64,000 nucleotides of DNA, from the NCBI RefSeq assembly GCF_012927275.1, contig NZ_JABBGG010000004.1, forward strand, positions 62,001 to 126,000. The letters run 5' to 3'. The position numbers and the translations under genes were made by a program. The notes beneath the pieces were generated by a model. The model worked only from the letters and a program-made list of their open reading frames with translations. It ran no database searches and had not been told where the DNA came from. This document shows positions 47,400 to 56,196 of the stretch, piece after piece; within the stretch, counting starts at the first letter, position 1; each line of letters opens with the position of its first letter. The stretch comes from Massilia polaris. Lineage in GTDB: Bacteria > Pseudomonadota > Gammaproteobacteria > Burkholderiales > Burkholderiaceae_D.

Positions 47400-48629
47400 T
47401 TAGCCCTTCGCGCCGGCAGCGGCGACCAGCGCGGCCTTGGCGGCGGGGGCGTCGACCTTCACTTTGCTGCCCGGCTTGACGCCATCGAGCTTCGCCACCA
47501 GCACGCGGGCGCCGGCTGACAGGCCTCCTGTGACTTCGGCCATGCCGTCGTCTTCATTGCGCAGGCCCAGCGTGACAGGCTTCGACACGACCGTGCCGCT
47601 TTCAACGACGTAGACGACGTCGCGGTTGTTCTCCTTGCGCAGCGCCGCCAGCGGCAGCAGCGGCGAAGGCGCCGACTTGGTGGTGGTCAGGCTGCCCTTG
47701 GCGAACATGCCGCCGCGCAGGGCGGCGTCCGCGTTGGCCACGCTGATATACACCATCATCGAGCGCGACCCTGCCTCGGTGGTCGGGTTGATGCGCGCGA
47801 CCTTGCCGATGAAGCTGCGGCCTTCGTAGCCGTCGACCTTGAAGGCGACGTCCTGGCCAACCTTGACGCGCGGGATGTCGGACGCGGGCACCTGCGCTTC
47901 CAGGGTCAGCTGGCGCAGGTCGACGATCGAGAACACCGGCATGTCGGGCGAAAGCTTCTCGCCCGGCTGCACATGGCGCTTGCTGATCACGCCGGACATC
48001 GGGGCGACGATCACGGTGTCGTTGAGCGCGTTGCGGGCGAGGTCAAGCTGGGCCTGGGCCGCCTTGACGCTGGCGCGCGCCAGCGCCACCGCGTTGGAGG
48101 TCGAATCGTAGGAGTTCTGCGAGATGAAGCTCTGCTTGAGCAGCGCCTGGCTGTTGGTGCTGTTCTTGGCCGCGAGGTCGAGGCGTGCGCTGGCTTCGTC
48201 CAGCATCGCCTGCTGCTGCGCGACGCGGGCGCGCTGGTCGGCCTGGTCGAGCCGCGCCAGCACCTGGCCCTTGGCCACGCTGGTTCCTTCCTCGATGGTG
48301 GCGCCGGTCACCACGCCCGACACCTTGGACTTGACGGTCGCCTGCGCCAGCGGCGTCAGCGAGCCTGACAGCGGCAGGTTGATGCGCAGCTCGCCCTGGG
48401 CGATGCTGGCCACGTCGCGCGGCGACAGCTCGTAGACGTCCACTTTCGGCTCGCCGTTTCCCTCGGCCTTGGCCGCAGGCGGCGCGGCGGCCGGCTTGGG
48501 CGGCTGCATCGCATACCAGCCGGCGCCGCCAATGGCGAGCGCGGCAATGGCGATCGCAGGTGCGCGCCAGCGCTTCCGGCTGACAGTTTTAATCGAGGGG
48601 GCGGCCGGAGGCAGGTTTTCGAGTTTCAT
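47400..48629 (-). CDS. RND efflux periplasmic adaptor (membrane fusion protein)
   Basis: A 409-residue adaptor. An N-terminal membrane anchor (about residues 25-45) is followed by the lipoyl/barrel-sandwich parts (SGSLTPLAQATVKSKVSGVVTGATIEEGTSVAKGQVLARLD), a short coiled-coil hairpin (about 125-205), APMSGVISKRHVQPGEKL, a beta-barrel and a membrane-proximal domain. It connects the inner-membrane RND pump to an outer-membrane channel. It is first in the operon, ending three bases before the permease start. The N-terminus (PPAAPSIKTVSRKRWRAPAI) lacks a lipobox, so anchoring is by helix. Upstream is the divergent GGDEF-EAL gene. Confidence 0.9.
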   Translation of the reverse strand: MKLENLPPAAPSIKTVSRKRWRAPAIAIAALAIGGAGWYAMQPPKPAAAPPAAKAEGNGEPKVDVYELSPRDVASIAQGELRINLPLSGSLTPLAQATVKSKVSGVVTGATIEEGTSVAKGQVLARLDQADQRARVAQQQAMLDEASARLDLAAKNSTNSQALLKQSFISQNSYDSTSNAVALARASVKAAQAQLDLARNALNDTVIVAPMSGVISKRHVQPGEKLSPDMPVFSIVDLRQLTLEAQVPASDIPRVKVGQDVAFKVDGYEGRSFIGKVARINPTTEAGSRSMMVYISVANADAALRGGMFAKGSLTTTKSAPSPLLPLAALRKENNRDVVYVVESGTVVSKPVTLGLRNEDDGMAEVTGGLSAGARVLVAKLDGVKPGSKVKVDAPAAKAALVAAAGAKG

Positions 48630-48951
48630 GTTCGTTCTTCTTGTATGTTCGGTTGAACGGCAGCGGGTCGCGCATGTGCTCCGTCATGGAAACCAGGATG
48701 GAGCTCCACGCGCATGTTGACACTCTAGGAAAGCCGGCCCCGTCGCGCCAACGAAATGCGACAGGAAGCGGTTTCGGTCCGCTGAAATGCAAAAAGGCGG
48801 GACGAAACGCTGGCGCCCGCCGCTTTAATGGGAACTGGAAAGTGCAAGGGCGGACCCTTTGCGTGTGCGCAAGCGGATGGCGATTACCGTGGCCCAAAAT
48901 GGCCTTCGACCTGCGCGTCGAGCGCGCTCACCGCTCAATAAAGGATGCACC
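48630..48951. other. Divergent gap between RND operon and GGDEF-EAL gene
   Basis: About 320 bases. It contains a GGCGGG/CCCGCC hairpin near 48797-48824 and probably promoters for both flanking genes, but no confident -35/-10 pair. The frame is open from 48859, yet no ribosome site supports a start upstream of 48952. Nothing else recognised. Confidence 0.4.
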
Positions 48952-50934
48952 GTGACTGTCAGCCTGAAGGCATCGTTTCAGCGGTTCGCGCTCACTGGCG
49001 AAGCGATGGTACTGCTGGAAAACAATGTCGTCGTGGATGCCAATCCGGCAGCGCTGCAGCTGTTCCATTGCAGGGTGAAGGAACAGCTGGTCGGACGCAG
49101 CTTGCCCGACGTCGCACCACCGGCGCTGGCCGGCGTTGCCGGCCATTACGAGTGGCACTGCAAGCTTCCCGACGGCAGCGGATTCTGGGGCGAAGTGCAG
49201 CTGACGCCGCTGCTGCTCGACCATGCGCAGATGGCCTACGCCACGATCCGGGATATCACCCGGCGCAAGGCTTCCGAGCGCAACCTGGCGATGGCCGCGC
49301 AAGTGTTCGAGAACTGCCGCGACGCCATCGTGGTGCTGGACCGCACTTACAAGGTCATTTCCGTCAACCAGGCGTTTTCCGACCTGTTGGGCTACGAACC
49401 CGGGGCCGTGGTGGGGCGCGAGGCGCCAAGCCTGCGTTCCGGGGTGCACGACGAGGAGTTCTACGAAGAAATATGGGAGTATGTGTCGAAGCACGGCCAT
49501 TGGGAAGGTGAAATCTGGAGCCGCCGCAGCGATGGCCAGGAATTCCCCTGCTGGGTGGCGCTGACGGCGATCCGCAGCGGCGATGACGCGCTGGCGGACT
49601 ATATGGCGATCCTGTCCGACATTACCGACCGCAAGCGGGTGGAGGAGCAGAACCGCCACCTTGCCGAGCATGACTTCCTGACCGACCTGCCCAACCGGGT
49701 GCTGCTGCTGGACCGGCTGCGGCAGGCGCTGGCCGCGGCGCGGCGCCAGCACACCAGGGTGGCGGTCATGTTCATTGACCTCAACCGCTTCAAGGCCATC
49801 AACGACGGCTTCGGCCACCAGGCCGGCGACCACGTGCTCAAGGAGATGGCGGCGCGGCTGATGCGCTGCGTGCGCGGCGTCGACACGGTCAGCCGCCACG
49901 GCGGCGACGAGTTCGTGGTCATCCTGGCCGACATCGGCGGCGTCGACCAGGCCGCCCACGTGGCCCAGACCGTGATGCATTCGATTGTCCAGCCGCTTAC
50001 CGTGGCCGGGCACGAGCTGAACGTCAGCGTATCGATCGGCATCAGCATCTATCCGGGCGATGGCGGCGACATCGACACGCTGATGCAGCACGCCGACGTG
50101 GCCATGTACCACGCCAAGCAGGACGGACGCAACGCGTTCCGTTTCTTCAGCCCGGAAATGAACGCCCACGTGGTGCAGCGCGTGCAGATGGAGAACAACC
50201 TGCGCCAGGCGCTCGCCAACAATGAGTTCGTCATTGAATACCAGCCCGAAGTCAGCGTCCAAACGGGACTGGTGGTCGGCGCGGAAGCGCTGCTGCGCTG
50301 GCGCCACCCCGACCGCGGGCTGCTCGGCCCCGGCGAGTTCCTGCCGGTCGCCGAAGGCAGCGGGCTGATCGTGCCGATCGGCGAATGGGTGCTGCAAAAG
50401 GCCTGCGAACAGGCCAGGCGCTGGCGCGACGCGGGCCGCCCGGTATTCGTCGCGGTCAACCTGTCGAGCGCCCAGTTCTTCCACGACAACCTGGTGGCCT
50501 GTGTCGACGAGTCGCTGGCGCGCACCGGGCTCGACGCGCGCTACCTCGACCTCGAGATCACCGAAGACGTCATCATGAGCGCCGACGACGCCACGATGGA
50601 CGCCGTCATCGCGCTGGGCCAGCGCGGCGTGCAGCTGACCATCGACGATTTCGGCACCGGCTGCTCCAACCTGTCATTCCTGCGCCGGGTGCCGCTGTCG
50701 AAACTGAAGATCGACGGGACCCTGGTCGGCGAGATCCTGCGCGACCCGCACGATGGCGGCATCATCCCGGCCATCATCGCGGTGGCGCGCGGGCTGAAGC
50801 TGCGCGTGATCGCCGAAGGAGTCGAGAGCGCGGAACAGCTGCGCTTTTTGCGCGAGCATGGATGCGACGACTACCAGGGCTACTACGCCGGCGCGGCCTC
50901 AACCGATCCGGACCTCACACGCCAGCATCGATAA
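48952..50934 (+). CDS. PAS-GGDEF-EAL cyclic-di-GMP signalling protein
   Basis: A 660-residue protein with no membrane segment. Two PAS domains (about residues 15-115 and 120-240) are followed by a GGDEF domain with HDFLTDLPNR and the intact active site SRHGGDEFVVIL, then an EAL domain with GAEALLRWRHPDRG, NLSSAQFF, LEITEDVIM and IDDFGTGCSNLSFLRRVPLSKLKID. Both motifs are intact, so it may make and break cyclic-di-GMP, switching with the PAS signal. The GTG at 48952 has AAGGA seven bases upstream. It is divergent from the RND operon and convergent with the nuclease-like gene. The signal is unknown. Confidence 0.9.
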   Translation: MTVSLKASFQRFALTGEAMVLLENNVVVDANPAALQLFHCRVKEQLVGRSLPDVAPPALAGVAGHYEWHCKLPDGSGFWGEVQLTPLLLDHAQMAYATIRDITRRKASERNLAMAAQVFENCRDAIVVLDRTYKVISVNQAFSDLLGYEPGAVVGREAPSLRSGVHDEEFYEEIWEYVSKHGHWEGEIWSRRSDGQEFPCWVALTAIRSGDDALADYMAILSDITDRKRVEEQNRHLAEHDFLTDLPNRVLLLDRLRQALAAARRQHTRVAVMFIDLNRFKAINDGFGHQAGDHVLKEMAARLMRCVRGVDTVSRHGGDEFVVILADIGGVDQAAHVAQTVMHSIVQPLTVAGHELNVSVSIGISIYPGDGGDIDTLMQHADVAMYHAKQDGRNAFRFFSPEMNAHVVQRVQMENNLRQALANNEFVIEYQPEVSVQTGLVVGAEALLRWRHPDRGLLGPGEFLPVAEGSGLIVPIGEWVLQKACEQARRWRDAGRPVFVAVNLSSAQFFHDNLVACVDESLARTGLDARYLDLEITEDVIMSADDATMDAVIALGQRGVQLTIDDFGTGCSNLSFLRRVPLSKLKIDGTLVGEILRDPHDGGIIPAIIAVARGLKLRVIAEGVESAEQLRFLREHGCDDYQGYYAGAASTDPDLTRQHR

Positions 50935-51889
50935 GCCCGTGGGTCTCGTCGAACAGGCGAATCCGCGCCAGCACCTGGCCATGGTCGGAGGCTTCGGGCA
51001 AGGCCAGCACCAGGTGGTCGTTCAGGTAGTTCACTTCGAGCACTTCGCCGATCGCATTGGGCAGCGCGCCGTTGAAGTCTTCCGACAGCAGGATGTGGTC
51101 GATGGTGCTGTAGTGGCCTTCATGCATGCAGCTGAAACCGACATGGCGCATGCGGTCCTGGCTGCGCTGCAGGTCGTAGGCGTCGAACATGCGGTCGCCC
51201 AGCGGGCCGCCGATGCCCTGCACAATCCCGGTGGTGACCGAATCGGTCACATCGTTGAAGTCGCCGAGCACGATGCGCGGGCGCTTGTTGGCTTTCGCCA
51301 GGTTACTCAGCATGACGCGCAGGCCGACCGCCTCGGTGCCGCGCCGCACCAGCGAGCGCAGGCAGGCCATGGCATACACCTGGGCGTCCTCGCCGGTGTC
51401 GCCGTTGCGGTAGTCCGGCCGGCGCGACTTGAGATGGACCACGACGACATCCACGATGCAGTCCGGCGACACGGCGACCGGGACGTGGATGACCGCACGC
51501 GTGAAGCGGTCGGCGTCGCGGCTGCCGGCGGGCAGGGCGACCCCGGGCGGGAACAGCAGGTGCGGGGTGGCGGGGCCGGCCAGCGGCAGGCGCGATACCA
51601 TCGCGACGCTCGGGGTCAGGCGCGGCGCGGCCGGATCGGGATCGAAGCCGATGTGGTGCGCATCGCGGTACTTGCGGGTACGCGCCAGCGCCTCGCGCAG
51701 CGCGCCTTGCGAGAAGATCTCCTGGAAGCCGATGACGTCGGCATCCAGCAGGTCGATCTGGCGCGCGGTCCAGGCGATTTTGGCCTCGTACTCCTCGGGC
51801 GTCGAGGGCAGCAGGTTGTCATACAAACGCGCACCAGGCGGGGCGAGATTGAAAACATTGAAGGTGGCAAAGCGAATCTCTTGCTGCAT
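50915..51889 (-). CDS. Endonuclease/exonuclease/phosphatase family protein
   Basis: A 324-residue protein of the DNase I-like fold: IRFATFNVFNL, VIGFQEIF (metal-binding Glu), a central VVVVHLKSRRPD, IVLGDFNDVTDS and ASDHGQV near the C-terminus, with the catalytic His-Asp pairs in place. No signal peptide. Substrate could be DNA, phosphoester or phosphoinositide-like; it cannot be told by motif. The ATG at 51889 follows GGAG by seven bases. It overlaps the 3' end of the GGDEF-EAL gene (convergent) by 20 bases. A second family member is at 57004-57846. Confidence 0.82.
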   Translation of the reverse strand: MQQEIRFATFNVFNLAPPGARLYDNLLPSTPEEYEAKIAWTARQIDLLDADVIGFQEIFSQGALREALARTRKYRDAHHIGFDPDPAAPRLTPSVAMVSRLPLAGPATPHLLFPPGVALPAGSRDADRFTRAVIHVPVAVSPDCIVDVVVVHLKSRRPDYRNGDTGEDAQVYAMACLRSLVRRGTEAVGLRVMLSNLAKANKRPRIVLGDFNDVTDSVTTGIVQGIGGPLGDRMFDAYDLQRSQDRMRHVGFSCMHEGHYSTIDHILLSEDFNGALPNAIGEVLEVNYLNDHLVLALPEASDHGQVLARIRLFDETHGLIDAGV

Positions 51890-51925
51890 AATAAGACTCC
51901 TCAATGAACCTTTAGCGTAACACGC

Positions 51926-52411
51926 ATGGCCCGCAAAGAGCATATTTCAGAAACACAGGCGACCCAGTTCCTGCGCAAGCAGCAGGTTGCGTTCACCGAG
52001 CACCCGTATGAATATGAGGAGCATGGCGGCACCGCGGTGTCGTCGCGCGAACTCGGCGTGCCCGAACATGACGTGGTCAAGACGCTGGTGATGCAGGACG
52101 AAACGGCGCGCCCGCTGATCGTGCTGATGCACGGCGACTGCAAGGTCTCGACCAAGAACCTGGCGCGCGCGATTCATTGCAAGTCGGTCGAACCGTGCAA
52201 GCCCGAGGTCGCGCAGCGCCATACCGGCTACATGGTCGGCGGCACCTCGCCGTTCGGCACCAGGAAGGCGCTGCCGGTGTATGTCGAGGAGAGCATCCTG
52301 GCGCTGGAAAAGATCTATATCAATGGCGGCAGGCGCGGCTATCTGGTCGGCATCGATCCCCGGGTGGTGGTTGCGCTGCTGGGAGCAAAACCGGTCCAGT
52401 GTGCCTTGTAA
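51926..52411 (+). CDS. ybaK: Cys-tRNA(Pro) deacylase YbaK
   Basis: A 161-residue YbaK/EbsC-type editing protein: AFTEHPYEYEEHGG, DVVKTLVMQDE, MHGDCKVSTKNLARAI with the lysine that YbaK uses, and TGYMVGGTSPFGTRKALPVYVEE, the family's GGxSPxGxKK/RK loop. It clears cysteine mischarged on tRNA-Pro. Single gene with divergent neighbour; plsY follows 59 bases downstream and may be co-transcribed. The ATG is the only plausible start. Confidence 0.92.
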   Translation: MARKEHISETQATQFLRKQQVAFTEHPYEYEEHGGTAVSSRELGVPEHDVVKTLVMQDETARPLIVLMHGDCKVSTKNLARAIHCKSVEPCKPEVAQRHTGYMVGGTSPFGTRKALPVYVEESILALEKIYINGGRRGYLVGIDPRVVVALLGAKPVQCAL

Positions 52412-52470
52412 GAACGACTGTATATAATCACGCCCGGCCTTGAAGCCGGGACTATAAAACGAGAGACACC

Positions 52471-53103
52471 ATGAATACAGTTTTGTTTGTTATCGCCGCC
52501 TACCTGATCGGCTCCATTTCGTTTGCCGTCGTGGTGAGCCGCGTCCTCGGCCTGTCCGACCCGCGCACCTATGGCTCGGGAAACCCGGGCGCCACCAACG
52601 TGCTCAGGAGCGGCAACAAGAAAGCGGCCATCGCGACCCTCATCGGCGACGCGGCCAAGGGCTGGTTCGCAGTCTGGCTGGCGCTGCGCCTGGCTGACCG
52701 CTTCGGCATCGACGACACCGGCATCGCACTGGTGGCGCTGGCCGTCTTCATCGGTCACCTGTGGCCGGTGTTCTTCCGCTTCGTCGGCGGTAAAGGTGTC
52801 GCAACCGCGCTGGGTGTGCTGGTGGGGATCAACGTTTGGCTGGGCCTGGCGACGCTGGCGACCTGGCTGATCGTGGCATATGCCTTCCGCTACTCGTCGC
52901 TGGCGGCGCTGATCGCCGCGGTGTTCGCGCCCTTCTACTACGGCTTGCTGTTTGGCGCCGATGAAATCCTGTTCGCCGTGGCCGTCATGAGCGCGTTGCT
53001 GCTGTATCGTCACAGCAAGAACATTTCGAATCTGCTGGCTGGCAAGGAAAGCCGCATCGGCAGCAAGTCTGGCGCTGCGAAGGCCTCGGCAAAGAAGAAG
53101 TAA
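52471..53103 (+). CDS. plsY: Acyl-phosphate glycerol-3-phosphate acyltransferase PlsY
   Basis: A 210-residue membrane acyltransferase with about five helices. Family motifs are present: [37 protein letters not shown] (motif 1), [36 protein letters not shown] (motif 2) and the later [19 protein letters not shown]. It begins phospholipid synthesis with acyl-phosphate from PlsX. The C-terminal 20 residues are lysine-rich, longer than usual. GAGAGACACC precedes the ATG. Confidence 0.94.
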   Translation: MNTVLFVIAAYLIGSISFAVVVSRVLGLSDPRTYGSGNPGATNVLRSGNKKAAIATLIGDAAKGWFAVWLALRLADRFGIDDTGIALVALAVFIGHLWPVFFRFVGGKGVATALGVLVGINVWLGLATLATWLIVAYAFRYSSLAALIAAVFAPFYYGLLFGADEILFAVAVMSALLLYRHSKNISNLLAGKESRIGSKSGAAKASAKKK

Positions 53104-53176
53104 TAACGAGGTAATGCGCGCACGGTCGATTGCCCTTATGCCAGAATGGAAGTAATTCCACGAAAGGCGGTGCAGT

Positions 53177-53824
53177 GTGAGCAAGCAGATCAGAATCGAT
53201 TTCGTGTCCGACATCTCGTGCCCATGGTGCGTGATCGGGCTCAAGTCACTCGAACAGGCGCTGGACCGCGCGAAAGATGCGGTCGGCGCCGAGATTCATT
53301 TCCAGCCCTTCGAGCTGAACCCGGCGATGGCGCCGGGCGGGCAGGACATCGGCGAGCACCTCGCTGAAAAATATGGCGCGACCGAAGAGCAGGGCGCCAA
53401 GACCCGCGAGATGATCCGTTCCCGAGCGGCCGAGCTGGGCTTCGACTTCAACATGGAAGCGCGCAGCCGCATCTATAACACCTTCGACGCACATCGCTTG
53501 CTGCATTGGGCTGATACGCAGGGGCGCGGGCACGCGCTGAAGATGGCGCTGTTCGAGGCTTACTTCACCAAGGGTGAAAATCCGGGCGACCACGGCGTGC
53601 TGGTGCGGGTGGCGGGGGAGGTGGGCCTCGACAGTGCGGAAGCGGCGAGCGTACTTGCTTCCGACACCTACAGTGCTGAAGTGCGCGAGCGCGAGCGCTA
53701 CTACCAGCGTGCCGGTATCAACTCGGTGCCCGCAGTCATCATCAATGAACGCCACCTGATCTCAGGCGGGCAGCCTCCGGAAGTTTTCGAGCAGGCCTTG
53801 CGGACGATCGCAGCGCAATCGTGA
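53177..53824 (+). CDS. DsbA family oxidoreductase, FrnE-like
   Basis: A 215-residue cytoplasmic DsbA-fold protein with the redox motif SDISCPWCVIG (CPWC at about residues 15-18), LNPAMAPGG, AHRLLHWADTQGRGHALKMALFEAYF and the cis-proline region INSVPAVIINERHLISGGQPPE. No signal peptide, as expected for FrnE-type 2-hydroxychromene-2-carboxylate isomerase-like proteins. It likely reduces or isomerises disulfides, perhaps under oxidative stress. The start is GTG at 53177, six bases after AAAGGCGG. A GGGCGGAA/TTCCGCCC hairpin follows the stop. Confidence 0.88.
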   Translation: MSKQIRIDFVSDISCPWCVIGLKSLEQALDRAKDAVGAEIHFQPFELNPAMAPGGQDIGEHLAEKYGATEEQGAKTREMIRSRAAELGFDFNMEARSRIYNTFDAHRLLHWADTQGRGHALKMALFEAYFTKGENPGDHGVLVRVAGEVGLDSAEAASVLASDTYSAEVRERERYYQRAGINSVPAVIINERHLISGGQPPEVFEQALRTIAAQS

Positions 53825-53829
53825 TCGCA

Positions 53830-53860
53830 GGGCGGAAAAGACCGCAGGCCTATTCCGCCC
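53830..53860 (+). terminator. Hairpin after the FrnE-like gene
   Basis: GGGCGGAA (53830-53837) and TTCCGCCC (53853-53860) pair perfectly over 8 bp around a 15-base loop, a few bases after the stop codon. No U-tract follows, so it is a weak intrinsic terminator or a 3' stabiliser. Confidence 0.45.
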
Positions 53861-53990
53861 GACGTTGAAGATGGCGGTCCGGTTAGGCCCCGCGCACTTT
53901 GGCCACCTCTTTTGGTGCACCGCACAAAAGCGGTGCCACAAAAATGAGCAGATTCTCCCCTTTCCCTCCTCATCTCCCGGTGCTTGCCGC

Positions 53991-54006
53991 TGGCACGCCC
54001 CTTGCT
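53991..54006 (+). promoter_or_regulatory. Sigma-54 promoter of the nitrate transporter operon
   Basis: TGGCAC-GCCCC-TTGCT matches the -24/-12 consensus (TGGCAC, five bases, TTGCA/T) at every key position. It puts the start of transcription near 54017 and the first gene's ATG about 28 bases later. An inverted repeat (GCACCGC, loop ACAAAA, GCGGTGC; 53917-53936) lies about 60-75 bases upstream, a place where an enhancer-binding protein such as NtrC might act, though it is not a standard NtrC site. Confidence 0.85.
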
Positions 54007-54044
54007 CAGGTAGTGGTAACAACCACGCCACTGCCAACGAGGGA

Positions 54045-55286
54045 ATGATGACGACCGATAGCAAAACCAACCTGATCCGCCGCGGCATCATCAAGGCGGG
54101 CGCCGCCGCTTCCTTGACCGGCCTCGCCACCGGCGGCGCCTGGGCTGCCGGCTCCGACAAGCCCGAACTGGACGAGGTCAAGGTCGGCTTCATCCCGCTG
54201 ACCGATTGCGCTTCCATCGTGATGGCGTCGGTTTTTGGCTTCGACAAGAAGTACGGCATCAAGATCATTCCGAGCAAGGAGTCGTCCTGGGCCAGCGTGC
54301 GCGACAAGCTCGTCAACGGCGAGCTGGACGCGGCCCACGTGTTGTACGGCCTGATCTACGGCGTACAGACGGGCGCAGGCGGCGCCAAAAAGGACATGGC
54401 AGTGCTGATGAACCTGAACCACAACGGCCAGGCCATCACCTTGTCGAAGAAAGTCGCAGACAAGGGCGGCGTTGACGGCCCGGCGCTCGCCAAGCTGATG
54501 CAGACAGACAAGCGCGAATACACGTTCGCGCAAACCTTCCCGACCGGCACCCACGCGATGTGGCTGTATTACTGGCTGGCCACCTACGGCATCAATCCGA
54601 TGAAGGATGCGCGCGCCATCACGGTGCCGCCGCCGCAAATGGTCGCCAACATGCGGGTCGGGAACATGGATGGCTTCTGCGTGGGCGAGCCATGGAACCA
54701 CCGCGCCATTGTCGATGGCGTCGGCATCACCGCCGCGACCACCCAGGACATCTGGAAAGACCACCCGGAAAAGACGCTCGGCACCACGCTGGAGTGGGTC
54801 AAGAAGCATCCCAACACGGCGCGCGCGCTGGTTGCCGCGATCCTCGACGCCAGCAGATGGATCGACGCCTCGCTGTCGAACAAGACAAAGATGGCGTCGA
54901 CCATCGCCGACAAGTCGTACGTCAACACCTCGGTCGACGTGATCAACCAGCGCATCCTCGGGCGCTACCAGAACGGCCTCGGCAAAACCTGGGACGACCC
55001 GAACCACATGAAGTTCTTCAACGACGGCAGCGTGAACTTCCCCTACCTGTCGGACGGAATGTGGTTCATGACCCAGCACAAGCGCTGGGGCCTGCTCAAG
55101 GCCGAGCCGGATTACCTGGCCGTCGCCAGCAGCGTCAACCAGGTCGGCATCTACAAGGAAGCCGCGTCGATGGCCAAGGTGAGCGTGCCGAAATCGCCGT
55201 TGCGCACCGTCAAGATGATCGACGGCACCGTCTGGGACGGCAAGAATCCGGCAGCCTATGCCAGCTCTTTCAAGATCAAAGCCTGA
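54045..55286 (+). CDS. nrtA: Nitrate/bicarbonate-type ABC substrate-binding protein (NrtA/CmpA family)
   Basis: A 413-residue binding protein. A twin-arginine signal (LIRRGIIKAGAAASLTG, cleavage after AWA) precedes the NrtA domain: VKVGFIPLTDCASIVMA, FGFDKKYGIKIIPSKESSWASVRDKLVNGELDAAHVLYG, TFPTGTHAMWLYYWLATYGI and DGFCVGEPWNHRAIVDG, all close to NrtA/CmpA. Nitrate is the likely ligand, given the sigma-54 promoter; bicarbonate or cyanate types are alternatives. Two adjacent ATGs follow GAGGGA; the first is used. No nasA/nirBD genes are in the window. The operon continues with permease and ATPase. Confidence 0.88.
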   Translation: MMTTDSKTNLIRRGIIKAGAAASLTGLATGGAWAAGSDKPELDEVKVGFIPLTDCASIVMASVFGFDKKYGIKIIPSKESSWASVRDKLVNGELDAAHVLYGLIYGVQTGAGGAKKDMAVLMNLNHNGQAITLSKKVADKGGVDGPALAKLMQTDKREYTFAQTFPTGTHAMWLYYWLATYGINPMKDARAITVPPPQMVANMRVGNMDGFCVGEPWNHRAIVDGVGITAATTQDIWKDHPEKTLGTTLEWVKKHPNTARALVAAILDASRWIDASLSNKTKMASTIADKSYVNTSVDVINQRILGRYQNGLGKTWDDPNHMKFFNDGSVNFPYLSDGMWFMTQHKRWGLLKAEPDYLAVASSVNQVGIYKEAASMAKVSVPKSPLRTVKMIDGTVWDGKNPAAYASSFKIKA

Positions 55287-55301
55287 CGCAAGGAGAGAAC
55301 C

Positions 55302-56195
55302 ATGAGTGCAGTCCTGGAACCGGTTATGCGACCCGTACCCGCCGCGGCCCCCGTCAAACCTTTGCGCAGCGAGCGCCTGGTCCGCCAGGGCTACAAGATC
55401 GCCGGCGGCAAGTCGCGGTCGGCTGGCGTGCTGTCGGCGCTTGTGCCGCCTGCGGTCGGCCTGGCCATGCTGGTGATGATGTGGCAGATACTCGCCTCCA
55501 ACAATACGGCCTTTCCGACACCTGCCGCCACGCTGGATGAAGCGGTCAAGTTATTCTCAGACCCGTTCTACCGGAATGGTCCGAACGACCAGGGGATCGG
55601 CTGGAACATCCTTGCCTCGCTGAAGCGTGTCGCACTGGGCTTCGGCCTGGCCGCGGCGGTCGGCATTCCGCTTGGCTTCATGATCGGCCGCTTCAGGTTC
55701 ATGGGCGGCATGTTCAATCCCATCATCAGCCTGCTCAAGCCGGTGTCGCCGCTGGCGTGGCTGCCAATCGGCCTGCTGGTATTCAAGTCCGCCGATCCGG
55801 CCGCGATCTGGTCGATCTTCATCTGCTCGATCTGGCCGATGATCGTCAACACCGCCGTCGGCGTGCAGCGCGTGCCGCAGGACTACATGAACGTGGCGCG
55901 GGTGCTCAACCTGTCGGAGTGGAAGATCTTCACCAAAATCCTGCTGCCATCGGTGCTGCCTTACATGCTGACCGGCGTGCGCCTGGCGATCGGCACCGCA
56001 TGGCTGGTCATCGTCGCCGCTGAAATGCTGACTGGCGGCGTCGGCATCGGCTTCTGGGTGTGGGACGAATGGAACAACCTGAACGTACCGCACATCATTA
56101 TCGCGATCGTCGTCATCGGCGTGGTCGGGCTGGTGCTGGAACAAATCCTGGTCGCGATCGCAAGGTCGTTCACCTATGAAGAAACGGGGAGCTGA
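55302..56195 (+). CDS. nrtB: Nitrate ABC transporter permease NrtB
   Basis: A 297-residue permease. A polar N-terminal 40 residues precede six helices; the class-specific stretch PTPAATLDEAVKLFSDPFYRNGPNDQGIGWNI is nearly diagnostic of nitrate permeases. The coupling loop is VPQDYMNVARVLNLSEWKIFTKILLPSVLPYM, followed by TGVRLAIGTAWLVIVAAEML and GIGFWVWDEWNNLN. It passes nitrate across the inner membrane. 15 bases after nrtA, with AAGGAGAG before the ATG. Confidence 0.9.
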   Translation: MSAVLEPVMRPVPAAAPVKPLRSERLVRQGYKIAGGKSRSAGVLSALVPPAVGLAMLVMMWQILASNNTAFPTPAATLDEAVKLFSDPFYRNGPNDQGIGWNILASLKRVALGFGLAAAVGIPLGFMIGRFRFMGGMFNPIISLLKPVSPLAWLPIGLLVFKSADPAAIWSIFICSIWPMIVNTAVGVQRVPQDYMNVARVLNLSEWKIFTKILLPSVLPYMLTGVRLAIGTAWLVIVAAEMLTGGVGIGFWVWDEWNNLNVPHIIIAIVVIGVVGLVLEQILVAIARSFTYEETGS

Positions 56196-56196
56196 G

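Noticed and set aside
53917-53936. Hairpin GCACCGC-ACAAAA-GCGGTGC as an ANTAR/NasT antitermination leader
   Set aside because: It lies upstream of the predicted sigma-54 start of transcription, so it is not in the nrtA leader; the hexaloop has A instead of the G expected at position 4, and a second hairpin is lacking.
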